Source of the DNA: UBA6544 sp049601975
GTDB lineage: Bacteria; Pseudomonadota; Alphaproteobacteria; UBA8366
Assembly (NCBI GenBank): GCA_049601975.1
Contig: JBMYRC010000009.1
Span: 1 to 64,000 of the forward strand
Length of the DNA: 64,000 bases
Direction: 5' to 3'
This document shows positions 16,832 through 25,995 of this stretch, piece after piece (within the stretch, counting starts at the first letter, position 1; each line of letters opens with the position of its first letter). The notes under the pieces are model-generated. The model was not told the DNA's origin and made no database searches. It was given only the letters and a program-made list of their open reading frames with translations. The position numbers and the translations under genes are program-made.

Positions 16832-18181
16832 GTGATGAGAGAAGGCAGTCTCGACGCGCCTCAACGGCACCCTCTGGCTTGGACCGAAGACGCTTTTTAC
16901 GACGAGCGGCAACTCGACGAAGAGCTGCGCCGCATCTTTGATATCTGTCACGGTTGCCGGCGATGTTTTAATCTTTGCGATAGTTTTCCACGTCTCTTCG
17001 ACCTGATTGACGATTCGGAATCAGGCGAACTGGATACTGTGGACAGCACGGAATTCAAACCCGTCGTCGACGCCTGCACACTCTGCGACATGTGCTACAT
17101 GACGAAATGTCCCTATGTGCCACCACATGAGTTCAATCTCGACTTTCCGCATCTGATGCTGCGCTACCGCGCCGTCGAACAGCGCAAAGGCATGATCGGC
17201 ACCATCGACCGCGAGCTAACCAAGACCGATAGAAACGGCCGTGTCGCAGGTAGAATGTCCGCTGTCGCCAATTGGGCGTCGGATACGGAAAACAGTTTTA
17301 CCCGCCCGTTGATGGAATCCGTAGCGGGTATCGACCGCAACGCCGAATTGCCGAAATACCACGCTACGAGTTTCGAGGCGCGCGCGAAATCCGCACCTCC
17401 GACACGCAACACTGACGCTCCAGCATCTGATCGCAAGGCGGTGATTTATGCGACGTGTTTCGCCAATTACAACAGCCCCGAGATCGGCATTGCCGCACAA
17501 GGCGTTTTGGCGCGCAACGGCGTCGAGACCGAGGTCGTCTATCCCGGTTGCTGCGGCATGCCGCAACTGGAACAAGGCGATATCGCCGCTGTCGCCAAAA
17601 GTGCCAAACAGGTGGCGGGCGAGCTCCGCACTTGGATCGAGAAAGGCTATGACGTTATCGCCCTAGTGCCGAGCTGCGCCCTGATGATGAAATTCGAGTG
17701 GCCGCTGATCCTGCCGGAAGACGAGAGCGTGAAGACACTCTCCAACGCTACATTCGACATCACCGAATATATCGTCGATATCGCGAAAAAAGAAGGACTG
17801 GCCGAGGGACTATCCCCGCTAGACGGTGGGGTTGCAGTTCATTTTGCCTGTCATGCACGCGCCCAGAATATGGGTGCCAAAGCAGCAGAGATGATGCGAC
17901 TCATCCCTGACGCCGATGTCTCGATCATCGAACGATGCTCCGGTCACGGCGGCTCTTGGGGCATTAAGAAGGAAAACTTCGAAACCGCGATCAAGGTTGG
18001 TAAAACGGCCGCGCGGCAGGCGCTTTCCAGCAATAAAAAGCATATCGTCTCGGAATGCCCCTTAGCAGGAATGCATCTAGGACAGGGCCTAGACCGATTG
18101 GCCGATGCCGAAACACCAGCCTATGAAATCGCCCCACACCCCATCGTCCTCTTCGGCCGCGCCTACGGCGTCGCCATTTAA
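16832..18181 (+). CDS. Fe-S oxidoreductase with two 4Fe-4S motifs and CCG domains (HdrB/GlpC-like)
   Basis: This 449-residue protein has two ferredoxin-type motifs near the N-terminus (Cys39-42-45-49 and Cys82-85-88-93). Two CCG cysteine-rich domains follow, visible as [14 protein letters not shown] near 235-250 and [17 protein letters not shown] near 365-382. This is the architecture of GlpC, LutA and heterodisulfide reductase subunits. It has no flavin domain. The start is GTG 16832 or the adjacent ATG 16835. Gene order with rubrerythrin and DUF3501 suggests one electron-transfer or peroxide-reduction system. Confidence 0.88.
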   Translation: MMREGSLDAPQRHPLAWTEDAFYDERQLDEELRRIFDICHGCRRCFNLCDSFPRLFDLIDDSESGELDTVDSTEFKPVVDACTLCDMCYMTKCPYVPPHEFNLDFPHLMLRYRAVEQRKGMIGTIDRELTKTDRNGRVAGRMSAVANWASDTENSFTRPLMESVAGIDRNAELPKYHATSFEARAKSAPPTRNTDAPASDRKAVIYATCFANYNSPEIGIAAQGVLARNGVETEVVYPGCCGMPQLEQGDIAAVAKSAKQVAGELRTWIEKGYDVIALVPSCALMMKFEWPLILPEDESVKTLSNATFDITEYIVDIAKKEGLAEGLSPLDGGVAVHFACHARAQNMGAKAAEMMRLIPDADVSIIERCSGHGGSWGIKKENFETAIKVGKTAARQALSSNKKHIVSECPLAGMHLGQGLDRLADAETPAYEIAPHPIVLFGRAYGVAI

Positions 18182-18199
18182 CGAGGAAGGAAAAGACAG

Positions 18200-18790
18200 A
18201 TGTCCGTCAAAACAGAGCTTACCCGCGAAGACATCATGCCGATGGAAGAGTATGCAAAGATCCGCAAGGAACGACGCAGCACCATCGTCGCCGTAAAACG
18301 CAACCGCCGCATGGAAATTGGACCCGTCGCGGTCTGCCATTTCGAGAGTTACGACAGCATGTGGCAACAGGTCCACGAAATGTTGTTTATAGAACGCGGC
18401 GGCGAAGAGCAAATCGCCGACGAGTTGAATGCCTATAATCCTATGATCCCAAAAGGAAGCGAGCTTGTCTGCACCGTCATGTTCGAAATCGACGAGCCGA
18501 TCCGCCGCAAGAACTTCCTCTCCAAACTCGGCGGCGTCGAGGAGACGATGACCATCGCGTTCGCGGGCGAAACCGTGACCGGAGTGCCAGAAGCGGATGT
18601 CGACCGAACGACGGCAGACGGCAAGGCATCGTCGGTGCAATTCCTGCATTTTCCATTTACGCCCCCACAAATCGAAGCTTTCCGAACGCCGGAGACTCAG
18701 ATCATTGTCGGGTTTGAACATTCGGAATATGCGCATCTCGCGGTCATGCCCGAGTCCACGCGCTCCGCATTGGCAAAGGATTTCGCCTAA
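18200..18790 (+). CDS. DUF3501 family protein
   Basis: This 196-residue protein has the DUF3501 hallmarks: LTREDIMPMEEYAKIRKERR at the start, EIGPVAVCHFESYDSMW, and HEMLFIERGGEEQIADEL. It has no signal peptide or catalytic motif that I can identify. It lies 18 bases after the Fe-S oxidoreductase gene and completes a three-gene operon with rubrerythrin. DUF3501 is known to me mainly from this context, so a role as an accessory or partner of that redox protein is an inference. Confidence 0.85.
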   Translation: MSVKTELTREDIMPMEEYAKIRKERRSTIVAVKRNRRMEIGPVAVCHFESYDSMWQQVHEMLFIERGGEEQIADELNAYNPMIPKGSELVCTVMFEIDEPIRRKNFLSKLGGVEETMTIAFAGETVTGVPEADVDRTTADGKASSVQFLHFPFTPPQIEAFRTPETQIIVGFEHSEYAHLAVMPESTRSALAKDFA

Positions 18791-18808
18791 TGCGCCTCTC
18801 TTGACCGG

Positions 18809-19411
18809 TTAGGGCCGAACCTCGTTCTTGCGCAAACCCCAGAATCCTTCACGCCGAATCCAGCCTTCGTATCCGTCGACCTCGACCCGGCACCAAGCGG
18901 GCGTGCATTTCCCTAATTCCGCCACCATGCCGCGCCCCAGACGCGCGACCGCCGGCGCTTCATCGCCTGAGCGCCGCCGCATAGTGACCGTCCGGCCGGT
19001 GACGATGATGCTGCGGCGGTTGGAAAGCATCGCGCGATGGACCCAACCCTCGGCGCCTTCCCAGTCACGAATTTTACGCCAGGTGTCATATTCCTGGACA
19101 ATTTCTACCGGGATTAGTTTCTGCCGGAACTTCCACTTGATCGGGTAGCGGACCCCGGGCCCGACCCGCACATTCACTTCATCGGAGCGAAGAGAGACAA
19201 ATCGACGTCGAGTTGCACTCTTCGGCCGAGCGCGCAATGGGTCTTCGGTTTGCGCGAGCTGTTGTACCGTAGACGGCCCAGCGTTCGCCGGATTGGGTAC
19301 AAGGTTCGCGCAGCTTATCCCAAGCAAACAAACCAAAATTCCGCCAGCACTGGACAACGTGAGGGCACGCGGTGTAAATGCGGAAAAACTGGGATCGCCG
19401 GATGTGGGCAT
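18809..19411 (-). CDS. secreted SH3-domain protein
   Basis: This is a roughly 200-residue protein with an N-terminal export signal (VCLLGISCANLVPNPANA) and two bacterial SH3 domains. The first contains VNVRVGPGVRYPIKW and IRDWEGAEGWVHRAM. The second contains TVTMRRRSGDEAP and DGYEGWIRREGFWGL. It is probably periplasmic and cell-wall-facing. ATG 19411 would overlap the ATG of the divergent dehydrogenase gene (19410-19412). A TTG at 19357 also leads straight into the signal peptide and may be the true start. Confidence 0.8.
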   Translation of the reverse strand: MPTSGDPSFSAFTPRALTLSSAGGILVCLLGISCANLVPNPANAGPSTVQQLAQTEDPLRARPKSATRRRFVSLRSDEVNVRVGPGVRYPIKWKFRQKLIPVEIVQEYDTWRKIRDWEGAEGWVHRAMLSNRRSIIVTGRTVTMRRRSGDEAPAVARLGRGMVAELGKCTPAWCRVEVDGYEGWIRREGFWGLRKNEVRP

Positions 19412-20396
19412 GAACGCAAAAAAACCTCTCGTCATCGTTACCCGCAAACTCCCCGACGTTATCGAAACGCGGTTGATGGAGCTTTTCGACACGCGCCTCA
19501 ATTTAGAGGACACGCCGATGTCACAGGCCGAACTCGCGGCGGCGGCGGCAGAAGCAGATGTTTTAGTACCAACCGTCACCGACCGAATCGATGCCGGGAT
19601 ATTGTCTCAGGCGGGAGACAACCTCAAGCTCATCGCGTCCTTCGGCACCGGAATTGATCATATCGATTTCGCTGTCGCAAAAGCCAAAGGCATCGCCGTC
19701 ACCAATACACCAGGAGTTTTAACCGAAGACACCGCCGATATGACCATGGCGCTTATTCTCGCCGTACCACGCCGATTGTCCGAAGGCGAGCGCTTGATAC
19801 GCGCCGAGAAATGGGAAGGTTGGGGCCCGACCCTCATGCTCGGCTATCGCATCGGCGGCAAGCGTCTTGGCATTATTGGCATGGGGCGGATTGGCCAAGC
19901 GGTCGCGCACCGGGCGCGCGGGTTTGGTCTTTCAGTCCACTATCATAACCGGCGCCGGGTACATGAAGAGATCGAGACCGAACTCGAAGCAACATATTGG
20001 GAAAGCCTGGACCAGATGCTCGCCCATATGGACATCATCTCGATCAATTGTCCGCACACTCCGGCAACGTTTCATTTACTATCGCAACGCCGCCTCAAGC
20101 TCATGAAGCCGCATGCCTACATCGTCAACACGAGCCGGGGCGAAGTAATCGATGAAAACACGCTGGCCCGGATGTTGGCGAATGGCGAGATCGCGGGCGC
20201 TGGCCTCGACGTCTTCGAGAACGAACCCGCGGTCAACCCGAAACTATTGCAGCTGGAGAATGTCGTGCTGATTCCGCATATGGGCTCGGCAACCCTCGAA
20301 GGCCGGGTCGACATGGGTGAGAAAGTTATCGTGAATATCAAGACTTTCGCCGACGGCCATACACCGCCGGACCGTGTCATGGAGACGATGTTTTAG
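19410..20396 (+). CDS. D-isomer specific 2-hydroxyacid dehydrogenase (glyoxylate/hydroxypyruvate reductase type)
   Basis: This 328-residue enzyme has the NAD-binding motif GIIGMGRIGQAVA near residue 155 and the catalytic triad: Arg in NTSRGEVIDE, Glu in FENEPAVNP and His in IPHMGSAT. It reduces glyoxylate, hydroxypyruvate or a related 2-keto acid. The exact substrate cannot be fixed from sequence. MNAKKPLVIV at 19410 is preferred, because the longer open frame upstream reads antisense through the SH3 gene. It is tail-to-tail with moeB, with abutting stops. Confidence 0.9.
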   Translation: MNAKKPLVIVTRKLPDVIETRLMELFDTRLNLEDTPMSQAELAAAAAEADVLVPTVTDRIDAGILSQAGDNLKLIASFGTGIDHIDFAVAKAKGIAVTNTPGVLTEDTADMTMALILAVPRRLSEGERLIRAEKWEGWGPTLMLGYRIGGKRLGIIGMGRIGQAVAHRARGFGLSVHYHNRRRVHEEIETELEATYWESLDQMLAHMDIISINCPHTPATFHLLSQRRLKLMKPHAYIVNTSRGEVIDENTLARMLANGEIAGAGLDVFENEPAVNPKLLQLENVVLIPHMGSATLEGRVDMGEKVIVNIKTFADGHTPPDRVMETMF

Positions 20397-21200
20397 CTAC
20401 TCAGCCGCCTCGGCGGAGCTCAGGCTTGTAATCATCGGATTTTCGCCGCACAGCGCACAGGCGGGATCGCGTTTCACCTTAAGACTACGCGTGTCCGAAT
20501 TCATCGCATCATACAAAATCAGGCGACCAGACAGGCTCCGCCCCAGGCCCAACAGTTCCTTCAATGCTTCCGTCGCCTGCATGGTGCCAAGCACTCCCGC
20601 GATGGAGCCAAAAATACCGGCCTGCTCGCAACGGGGCACCAGGCCGAGGGCGGGCGGATGCGGGAAGATGCATCGATAACAGGGCCCGTCGCCTTCCTTG
20701 TACGCCTTAATGGTTGTGAGCTGTCCTTCGAATCGCAGCAAGGCGGCGGAAACCAGGGGTGTCTTCGTGAGAAAACAAGCGTCGTTGATCATATACCGGG
20801 TGTCAAAATTATCGCTGCCGTCCAACACCATATCGTACTCGCCGATAAGCTCGAGCGCGTTCTCTGGCACGATGCGGAATGGATGTTTGCGCACATCGAT
20901 TTCCGGATTGATCGACTGCAGACGGTCGGCCGCGCTGTCCACTTTCAGCCGGTCGATATCCTCGGTCCCATGAACCACTTGGCGCTGCAGATTCGTGATA
21001 TCCACGACATCATCGTCGACGACACCGAGCGTGCCGACCCCCGCCGCCGCCAGATACATCAATACCGGCGATCCCAGGCCGCCGGCGCCAACGACAAGGA
21101 CCTTTGATTGCAGCAGTTTGATTTGTCCTTCCTCACCGACCTCTTCCAGGACAACGTGGCGCGCGTAGCGCATTAACTGGTCGTCGCTGATCTCTTCCAT
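20397..21200 (-). CDS. moeB: MoeB/ThiF family adenylyltransferase
   Basis: This 267-residue E1-like enzyme adenylates the C-terminal Gly-Gly of a sulfur-carrier protein. Motifs are the nucleotide loop VVGAGGLGSPVLMYLAAAG near 36-54, DDDVVDITNLQRQ, DGSDNFDTRYMIND, and two zinc CxxC pairs (CYRCIF and CALCGEN). There is no rhodanese domain. It starts 7 bases after cysK, so it may activate a carrier for cysteine or thiamine sulfur rather than MoaD; the family name is by similarity. ATG 21200 directly follows a GTG. Confidence 0.85.
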   Translation of the reverse strand: MEEISDDQLMRYARHVVLEEVGEEGQIKLLQSKVLVVGAGGLGSPVLMYLAAAGVGTLGVVDDDVVDITNLQRQVVHGTEDIDRLKVDSAADRLQSINPEIDVRKHPFRIVPENALELIGEYDMVLDGSDNFDTRYMINDACFLTKTPLVSAALLRFEGQLTTIKAYKEGDGPCYRCIFPHPPALGLVPRCEQAGIFGSIAGVLGTMQATEALKELLGLGRSLSGRLILYDAMNSDTRSLKVKRDPACALCGENPMITSLSSAEAAE

Positions 21201-21207
21201 CACGGCC

Positions 21208-22176
21208 TCACGACTTGTCGAAAAGCGGCGTCGAAAGATACCGCTCCGCGAATGACGGTATGATCACCAACACACGCCGTCCACTCATTTCCGGTCGCTC
21301 GCAAAGCTCGACCGCAGCAGCCAGCGCCGCGCCCCCTGAAATCCCAACCGGTAGTCCTTCAACCGCCGCCGTCTGCCGCGCCAGTCGAAAGGCCGTCTCG
21401 TTGGCGATCGGGATGACCTCATCGATCAATCCCGTATCCAGAATTGATGGAATAAACCCAGCGCCAATCCCTTCGATCAAGTGTTGGCCGGGCCGCCCAC
21501 CGGATAGGACCTGGCTATCTTCAGGCTCAACGGCGACGATCCGGATTTCCGGATTGCGCGCCTTAAGCAACGCGCCGCATCCCGTCAGAGTACCGCCAGT
21601 TCCAACACTGGTCACAAATGCATCGATCCGCCCACCGGTATCGCGCCAAATCTCTTCTGCCGTGGTCTGGCGGTGAATTTCGGGATTGGCCGGATTGTCG
21701 AATTGCTGCGGCATGATCGCATCCGGCAATTCTTTGACCATTTCCTCGGCCCGGTCGATGGCACCCCGCATACCACGCTCGGCGGGCGTCAATTCCAACT
21801 CCGCACCAAGAAACAGCAGCATACGCCGGCGCTCCATCGACATGGATTCGGGCATAGTCAGAACCAGGCGATAACCTTTTGCTGCCGCCACGAACGCCAG
21901 CGCAATTCCGGTATTCCCCGACGTCGGCTCGACCAACACGGTTTTATCTGTGATCCGGCCTTCACGCTCCAAGGCCTCGATCATGGCGAGCCCAATGCGG
22001 TCCTTGACCGAACCTAGTGGATTGAAGAATTCCAACTTTGCCAAAATCTCTGCGTTGATACCGACCTTCTCCGCCAGCCGCGAAAGGCGCACCAAAGGTG
22101 TGTTGCCGATGGTCTCTAGGATGCTACTGAAAATCCGCTCAACCCCGGGGTCCTCGCTATCGTGCAACGACGCCAT
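21208..22176 (-). CDS. cysK: cysteine synthase (O-acetylserine sulfhydrylase)
   Basis: This 322-residue PLP enzyme makes cysteine from O-acetylserine and sulfide. The PLP lysine lies in FNPLGSVKDRIG near residue 50. The substrate loop is EPTSGNTGIALA and the phosphate-binding glycine loop is TSVGTGGTLTGCG. MASLHDSED (22176) is the start, preceded by a GGGGG-containing site. It lies between an Rrf2 regulator and a MoeB-like gene on the same strand. Confidence 0.93.
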   Translation of the reverse strand: MASLHDSEDPGVERIFSSILETIGNTPLVRLSRLAEKVGINAEILAKLEFFNPLGSVKDRIGLAMIEALEREGRITDKTVLVEPTSGNTGIALAFVAAAKGYRLVLTMPESMSMERRRMLLFLGAELELTPAERGMRGAIDRAEEMVKELPDAIMPQQFDNPANPEIHRQTTAEEIWRDTGGRIDAFVTSVGTGGTLTGCGALLKARNPEIRIVAVEPEDSQVLSGGRPGQHLIEGIGAGFIPSILDTGLIDEVIPIANETAFRLARQTAAVEGLPVGISGGAALAAAVELCERPEMSGRRVLVIIPSFAERYLSTPLFDKS

Positions 22177-22190
22177 ACTCCCCCTTTCGA

Positions 22191-22649
22191 TCAAATCGCA
22201 AAATCGACCTCGATGGGTTGATTGCCGCCTTCGACAGCCGAGTCGCGGGCACGGCGGCACAGGTCGTCGATACTAATCTTTTCCAGTTTTGCGATCGCTT
22301 CGTCCTGCAGTTCCTGCCAAATGGGGCATAACACCTCGCGGCCCAATTGCGAACTCACGGAGCTCTCAACGGGATTGCTGGTGTCCTCCATCGCCGCCAC
22401 GATACGTGTGATCTGTCCCAAGGTGACGCGCCGACGCTCCCGCGCCAACCGATAACCGCCGCGCGGACCGCGCACCCCGCGCAAAACACCCTCGCGCACC
22501 AATTGCTGCAGTACTTGTTCCAAATAGCGGCGCGGAATATCCTGGCGTGTTGCGATATCTTTGCTTTGCACCGGCGTGTCGGCGGCGTGATAGGCTATAT
22601 CGACCACAGCCTCGATAGCAAACATCAATTTCCTCGATATCCGTAGCAT
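22191..22649 (-). CDS. Rrf2 family transcriptional regulator
   Basis: This 152-residue Rrf2 winged-helix protein has KLMFAIEAVVDIAYHA, then SKDIATRQDIPRRYLEQVLQQLV, then GVRGPRGGYRLARE. It has only two cysteines (EVLCPIW, DDLCRRA), not the three-cysteine Fe-S pattern of IscR. It is therefore more likely a CymR-like cysteine or sulfur regulator of the downstream cysK-moeB pair. It ends 14 bases before cysK and begins 6 bases after the dut stop. Confidence 0.88.
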   Translation of the reverse strand: MLRISRKLMFAIEAVVDIAYHAADTPVQSKDIATRQDIPRRYLEQVLQQLVREGVLRGVRGPRGGYRLARERRRVTLGQITRIVAAMEDTSNPVESSVSSQLGREVLCPIWQELQDEAIAKLEKISIDDLCRRARDSAVEGGNQPIEVDFAI

Positions 22650-22655
22650 TTGAGC

Positions 22656-23114
22656 CTAGCCTCCGTCCGTGCCGGTCGAGCCGAATCCGCCAGCACCACG
22701 CTCGCTGTCGCTCAGACTGGAAACAGCACTCCAAGAAAGTTGCGAGACCGAGGCCACAACCATCTGCGCGATCCGCATGCCACGGTCGACCACGAATATT
22801 TCTTGGCCGAGGTTCACCAGGATCACACCAATCTCTCCGCGATAATCAGCATCGATTGTCCCCGGCGTGTTCAACAACGTGAGACCGTTCTTCAAAGCAA
22901 GTCCGGATCGGGGACGGATCTGGGCTTCAAATCCGGAGGGAAGCGCGATGGCAATTCCCGTCGGGATCATCGTGCGTTCGCCGGGTGCCAACGAGACCGG
23001 TTCGTCGACCGCGGCCAACAAATCCATTCCGGCGCTATCAGGCGTCGCATAGGCCGGCAACGGCAGATCGGCGCCGTGTGCCAATTGAACGATATCAACA
23101 TCGACGTGGGTCAT
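22656..23114 (-). CDS. dut: deoxyuridine 5'-triphosphate nucleotidohydrolase
   Basis: This 152-residue dUTPase has all five trimeric motifs: [42 protein letters not shown] and the C-terminal [16 protein letters not shown] arm (seen as [12 protein letters not shown]). It removes dUTP and supplies d[12 protein letters not shown] overlaps the coaBC stop by 4 bases (ATGA), so it is coupled to that gene. Confidence 0.95.
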   Translation of the reverse strand: MTHVDVDIVQLAHGADLPLPAYATPDSAGMDLLAAVDEPVSLAPGERTMIPTGIAIALPSGFEAQIRPRSGLALKNGLTLLNTPGTIDADYRGEIGVILVNLGQEIFVVDRGMRIAQMVVASVSQLSWSAVSSLSDSERGAGGFGSTGTDGG

Positions 23115-24322
23115 TCGGCACCTCCCATATGCGCGGCAATCCGTTGCGCTAGGCGTTCGGCCACTTCTTGTTTGGTCATGCGCGGCCAATCCTCGACACC
23201 GTCTTCGTGGACGAAATGAATAACATTCGAGTCACCACCGAAGGTTCCCGTTTCCGGCGACACGTCATTCGCCAAGATCCAGTCACAGCCCTTGCGTTGG
23301 CGTTTCTCAACCGCGTGTTCCAAGACCTTCTCGGTTTCCGCCGCGAAGCCGACGACGAGGCCGGGGCGCCGATTCTCCGCTTGCGAGAGCGTACGCAAGA
23401 TATCCGGATTCTCGGTCAATTTGAGCGCGGGTGGCCCACCGCCGTCTTTCTTCAATTTCTCGGAAGCAGCAGTCGCAATTCGCCAATCGGAAACCGCAGC
23501 GGCGCAAACCGCAATCTCGGCAGGCAATGCAGCCTGGCAAGCAGCCAGCATATCGGCGGCAGATTCCACATGAACGACACTGACTCCGGAGGGGTCCGAC
23601 AGTGCGACCGGGCCCGTAATCAAGGACGTTTCCGCGCCGAGTTCCGCAAGCGCCTCGGCAATCGCGTGGCCCTGCTTACCGGAGGAATGGTTCGACAGAT
23701 AGCGCACCGGATCGATGGCTTCGCGTGTCGGCCCGCTTGTCACCAGGGCGCGGCGACCCGCAAGAGGGCGGGCGCCTGGGCCGACGAAATGATTTTCAAT
23801 GGCCTCAACAATAGTCATCGGATCCGACATGCGCCCAAGCCCGTATTCACCACACGCCATGTTCCCCGCATCGGGCCCGATGCGAATCAGGCCGCGCGAT
23901 TCCAATGTCGCGATGTTGGCTTGCGTGGCGGGATGCTCCCACATCCGGACGTTCATGGCCGGCGCGAACATAACCGGTTTGTCCGTGGCCAACAATACCG
24001 TCGTCGCCAGATCGTTCGCGAGCCCACCCGCCATCCGCGCCATGATATCCGCGCTTGCGGGCACCACAACCAATAAGTCGGATTCGCGTGACAGGCGGAT
24101 GTGTCCCATCTCCGACTCGTCGGTCAGTGAGAAGATTTCCGTATAAACCTTGTCCTCGCTTAGGGCCGAGAGCGACAACGGCGTGACAAATTGCGCGCCA
24201 CCCGCGGTCAGCACACAACGGACTGAAATGCCCCGCTCGCGCAAGCGGCGGATCAACTCCAGGGACTTGTATGCGGCAATCCCGCCCGAGACGATTAACA
24301 GAACGCGGTTTTCAGCGGTCAT
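23111..24322 (-). CDS. coaBC: bifunctional phosphopantothenoylcysteine decarboxylase / phosphopantothenate-cysteine ligase
   Basis: This 403-residue enzyme performs two steps of coenzyme A synthesis. The N-terminal flavoprotein CoaC half has [16 protein letters not shown], the catalytic-site [15 protein letters not shown] and the [10 protein letters not shown] flap. The C-terminal CoaB half has [20 protein letters not shown] and ILANDVS. MTAENRV is the start, three codons inside the longest frame. It overlaps dut by 4 bases downstream. Confidence 0.95.
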   Translation of the reverse strand: MTAENRVLLIVSGGIAAYKSLELIRRLRERGISVRCVLTAGGAQFVTPLSLSALSEDKVYTEIFSLTDESEMGHIRLSRESDLLVVVPASADIMARMAGGLANDLATTVLLATDKPVMFAPAMNVRMWEHPATQANIATLESRGLIRIGPDAGNMACGEYGLGRMSDPMTIVEAIENHFVGPGARPLAGRRALVTSGPTREAIDPVRYLSNHSSGKQGHAIAEALAELGAETSLITGPVALSDPSGVSVVHVESAADMLAACQAALPAEIAVCAAAVSDWRIATAASEKLKKDGGGPPALKLTENPDILRTLSQAENRRPGLVVGFAAETEKVLEHAVEKRQRKGCDWILANDVSPETGTFGGDSNVIHFVHEDGVEDWPRMTKQEVAERLAQRIAAHMGGAE

Positions 24323-24419
24323 ATAGAACATCCTTGTGGGACGACGCCTTTTACAGGCCGGAACTGTATTTAAGCTTTTGCTGTCGATTCGGCAAGAACC
24401 GCGCCCGCCAAATTCGACG

Positions 24420-25961
24420 TTAAGCCAGCTCGATCAAAAACAGCGCCGCGAGCCCCAGCGCCAGCACAATCGTGGCGATGCGCCAATATCGCCCAACCTT
24501 ACTCTGCGCGTGAAATGCGGCAACGGTGTCCGGATGCAGGCGAATCCCCTCCGCCGTTACGATGTCAGACAGGGTTTTGAGCTTCGAGAGATACAGGGGC
24601 AATCGTTCGACCCGGCGCGTCATTTCGCTCACCACACCGCGCAGCCGTGCTTCAGGTCCCCGGTTCTCCATAACCCAGTCAATAATAAGAGGTTCCGCAA
24701 GCGTCCAAATATTCGAATCGGGATCGAGTTTTCGGCCGACCCCCTCCGCCACCAGCATGGTCTTCTGCAGCAACAGTAATTGCGGCTGTGTTTCCATCTC
24801 AAACGTCCGGGTGACTTGAAAGAGCTGCCCCAACAGACGGGCGATGGAAATTTCGTTCTGTGACTTACCGAGGATCGGCTCGGCGATAGCTCGGCAGGCC
24901 TGACTGAACGCGCCTAGGGATTTATCGCGTGGCACGTACCCAGCGGTGAAATGGACTTCAGCGACCTTCTCATAATCCCGTGACAGAAAGGCGATCAGCA
25001 TATCGGCGAGGAAATGTCGCGTCTCGCGGTCGAGACGGCCCATAATGCCGAAATCGACAGGGCTCAATACTCCGTCTGCGCAAACGAACATATTGCCCGG
25101 ATGCATGTCCGCATGAAAAAACCCGTCGCGGAAAACCTGATTGAAAAACACGCGGGCGGACTGCGCCAACACGTCGCTCGGCGATAAGCCAGCCTCCTCA
25201 ATACGCGCAATTTCATCGATGGGAATACCATCGATTCGCTCCAAGGTCATCACACGGCGGGATGTCCGTTCCCAATCAACCGCTGGCACGCGGAACTCCG
25301 GATCGTCCAAAAAATTCTCCGCCAACTCTCCCGCCGCCGCCGCCTCCATTCGCAAATCCATCTCAAGGGCCACGGTTTCCTCGAAATTGCGCACTACTTC
25401 GACCGGCTTCAGGCGCCGTGCCTCGGGCAGGAATCTTTCTACAAGACGCGCGAACCACAAGAAGAAGGCGACATCGCGGGCGAAAGCGTCCTCGATCCCG
25501 GGCCGGAGAATTTTAACCGCGACCGCGATACCGTCATGCCGCTCGGCGAAATGGACCTGGGCAATGGAAGCCGCGGCCACCGGCTCGTGATCGAAGGATG
25601 CAAACAGTTCGTCTTCACTGCCGCCGAGTTCTTGTTCCAATGTCGCAATGGCGTCCTTGGATGGGAAAGGCGGCAAATCATCCTGCAGCGCCGAAAGGTC
25701 ATCCGCCACATCGTCACCGATAAGGTCGCCCCGAACCGCCAAGGATTGCCCAAGCTTTATGAAAGTCGGCCCCAGACTCTGCAGGGCCGCCGCCAAGCGT
25801 TCCCCTGGGCGCATTGTATCGGAGCGCCGTTCCAGGAGACGCAACAATCCCACCAGCCCCTTCGGAAGATCGAAAGCATCCAGCGGAAACAGCGCGCCGT
25901 GACGGGACAGCGTCCACACCAGACGGAAGAGCCGCAGGGTATGGGCAAAACTGGATTTCAT
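24420..25961 (-). CDS. ubiB: UbiB, atypical kinase-like ubiquinone biosynthesis protein
   Basis: This 513-residue ADCK/UbiB-family protein has the diagnostic KxGQ motif (TFIKLGQSLAVRGDL near residue 66), an Ala-rich loop AAASIAQVHFAE replacing the P-loop, an invariant VAVKILRPG lysine, and FFHADMHPGNMF with VDFGIMG. Two C-terminal transmembrane helices are visible (RIATIVLALGLAALFLIEL is one). It supports ubiquinone synthesis. It follows ubiE by 34 bases on the same strand. Confidence 0.95.
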   Translation of the reverse strand: MKSSFAHTLRLFRLVWTLSRHGALFPLDAFDLPKGLVGLLRLLERRSDTMRPGERLAAALQSLGPTFIKLGQSLAVRGDLIGDDVADDLSALQDDLPPFPSKDAIATLEQELGGSEDELFASFDHEPVAAASIAQVHFAERHDGIAVAVKILRPGIEDAFARDVAFFLWFARLVERFLPEARRLKPVEVVRNFEETVALEMDLRMEAAAAGELAENFLDDPEFRVPAVDWERTSRRVMTLERIDGIPIDEIARIEEAGLSPSDVLAQSARVFFNQVFRDGFFHADMHPGNMFVCADGVLSPVDFGIMGRLDRETRHFLADMLIAFLSRDYEKVAEVHFTAGYVPRDKSLGAFSQACRAIAEPILGKSQNEISIARLLGQLFQVTRTFEMETQPQLLLLQKTMLVAEGVGRKLDPDSNIWTLAEPLIIDWVMENRGPEARLRGVVSEMTRRVERLPLYLSKLKTLSDIVTAEGIRLHPDTVAAFHAQSKVGRYWRIATIVLALGLAALFLIELA

Positions 25962-25995
25962 TTACGGCCTCGCGCTGGGCTGGAACATCGACGGG

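Noticed and set aside
23168..24076. 302-codon plus-strand open frame antisense to coaBC
   Set aside because: No homology features; coaBC on the other strand is complete and conserved.
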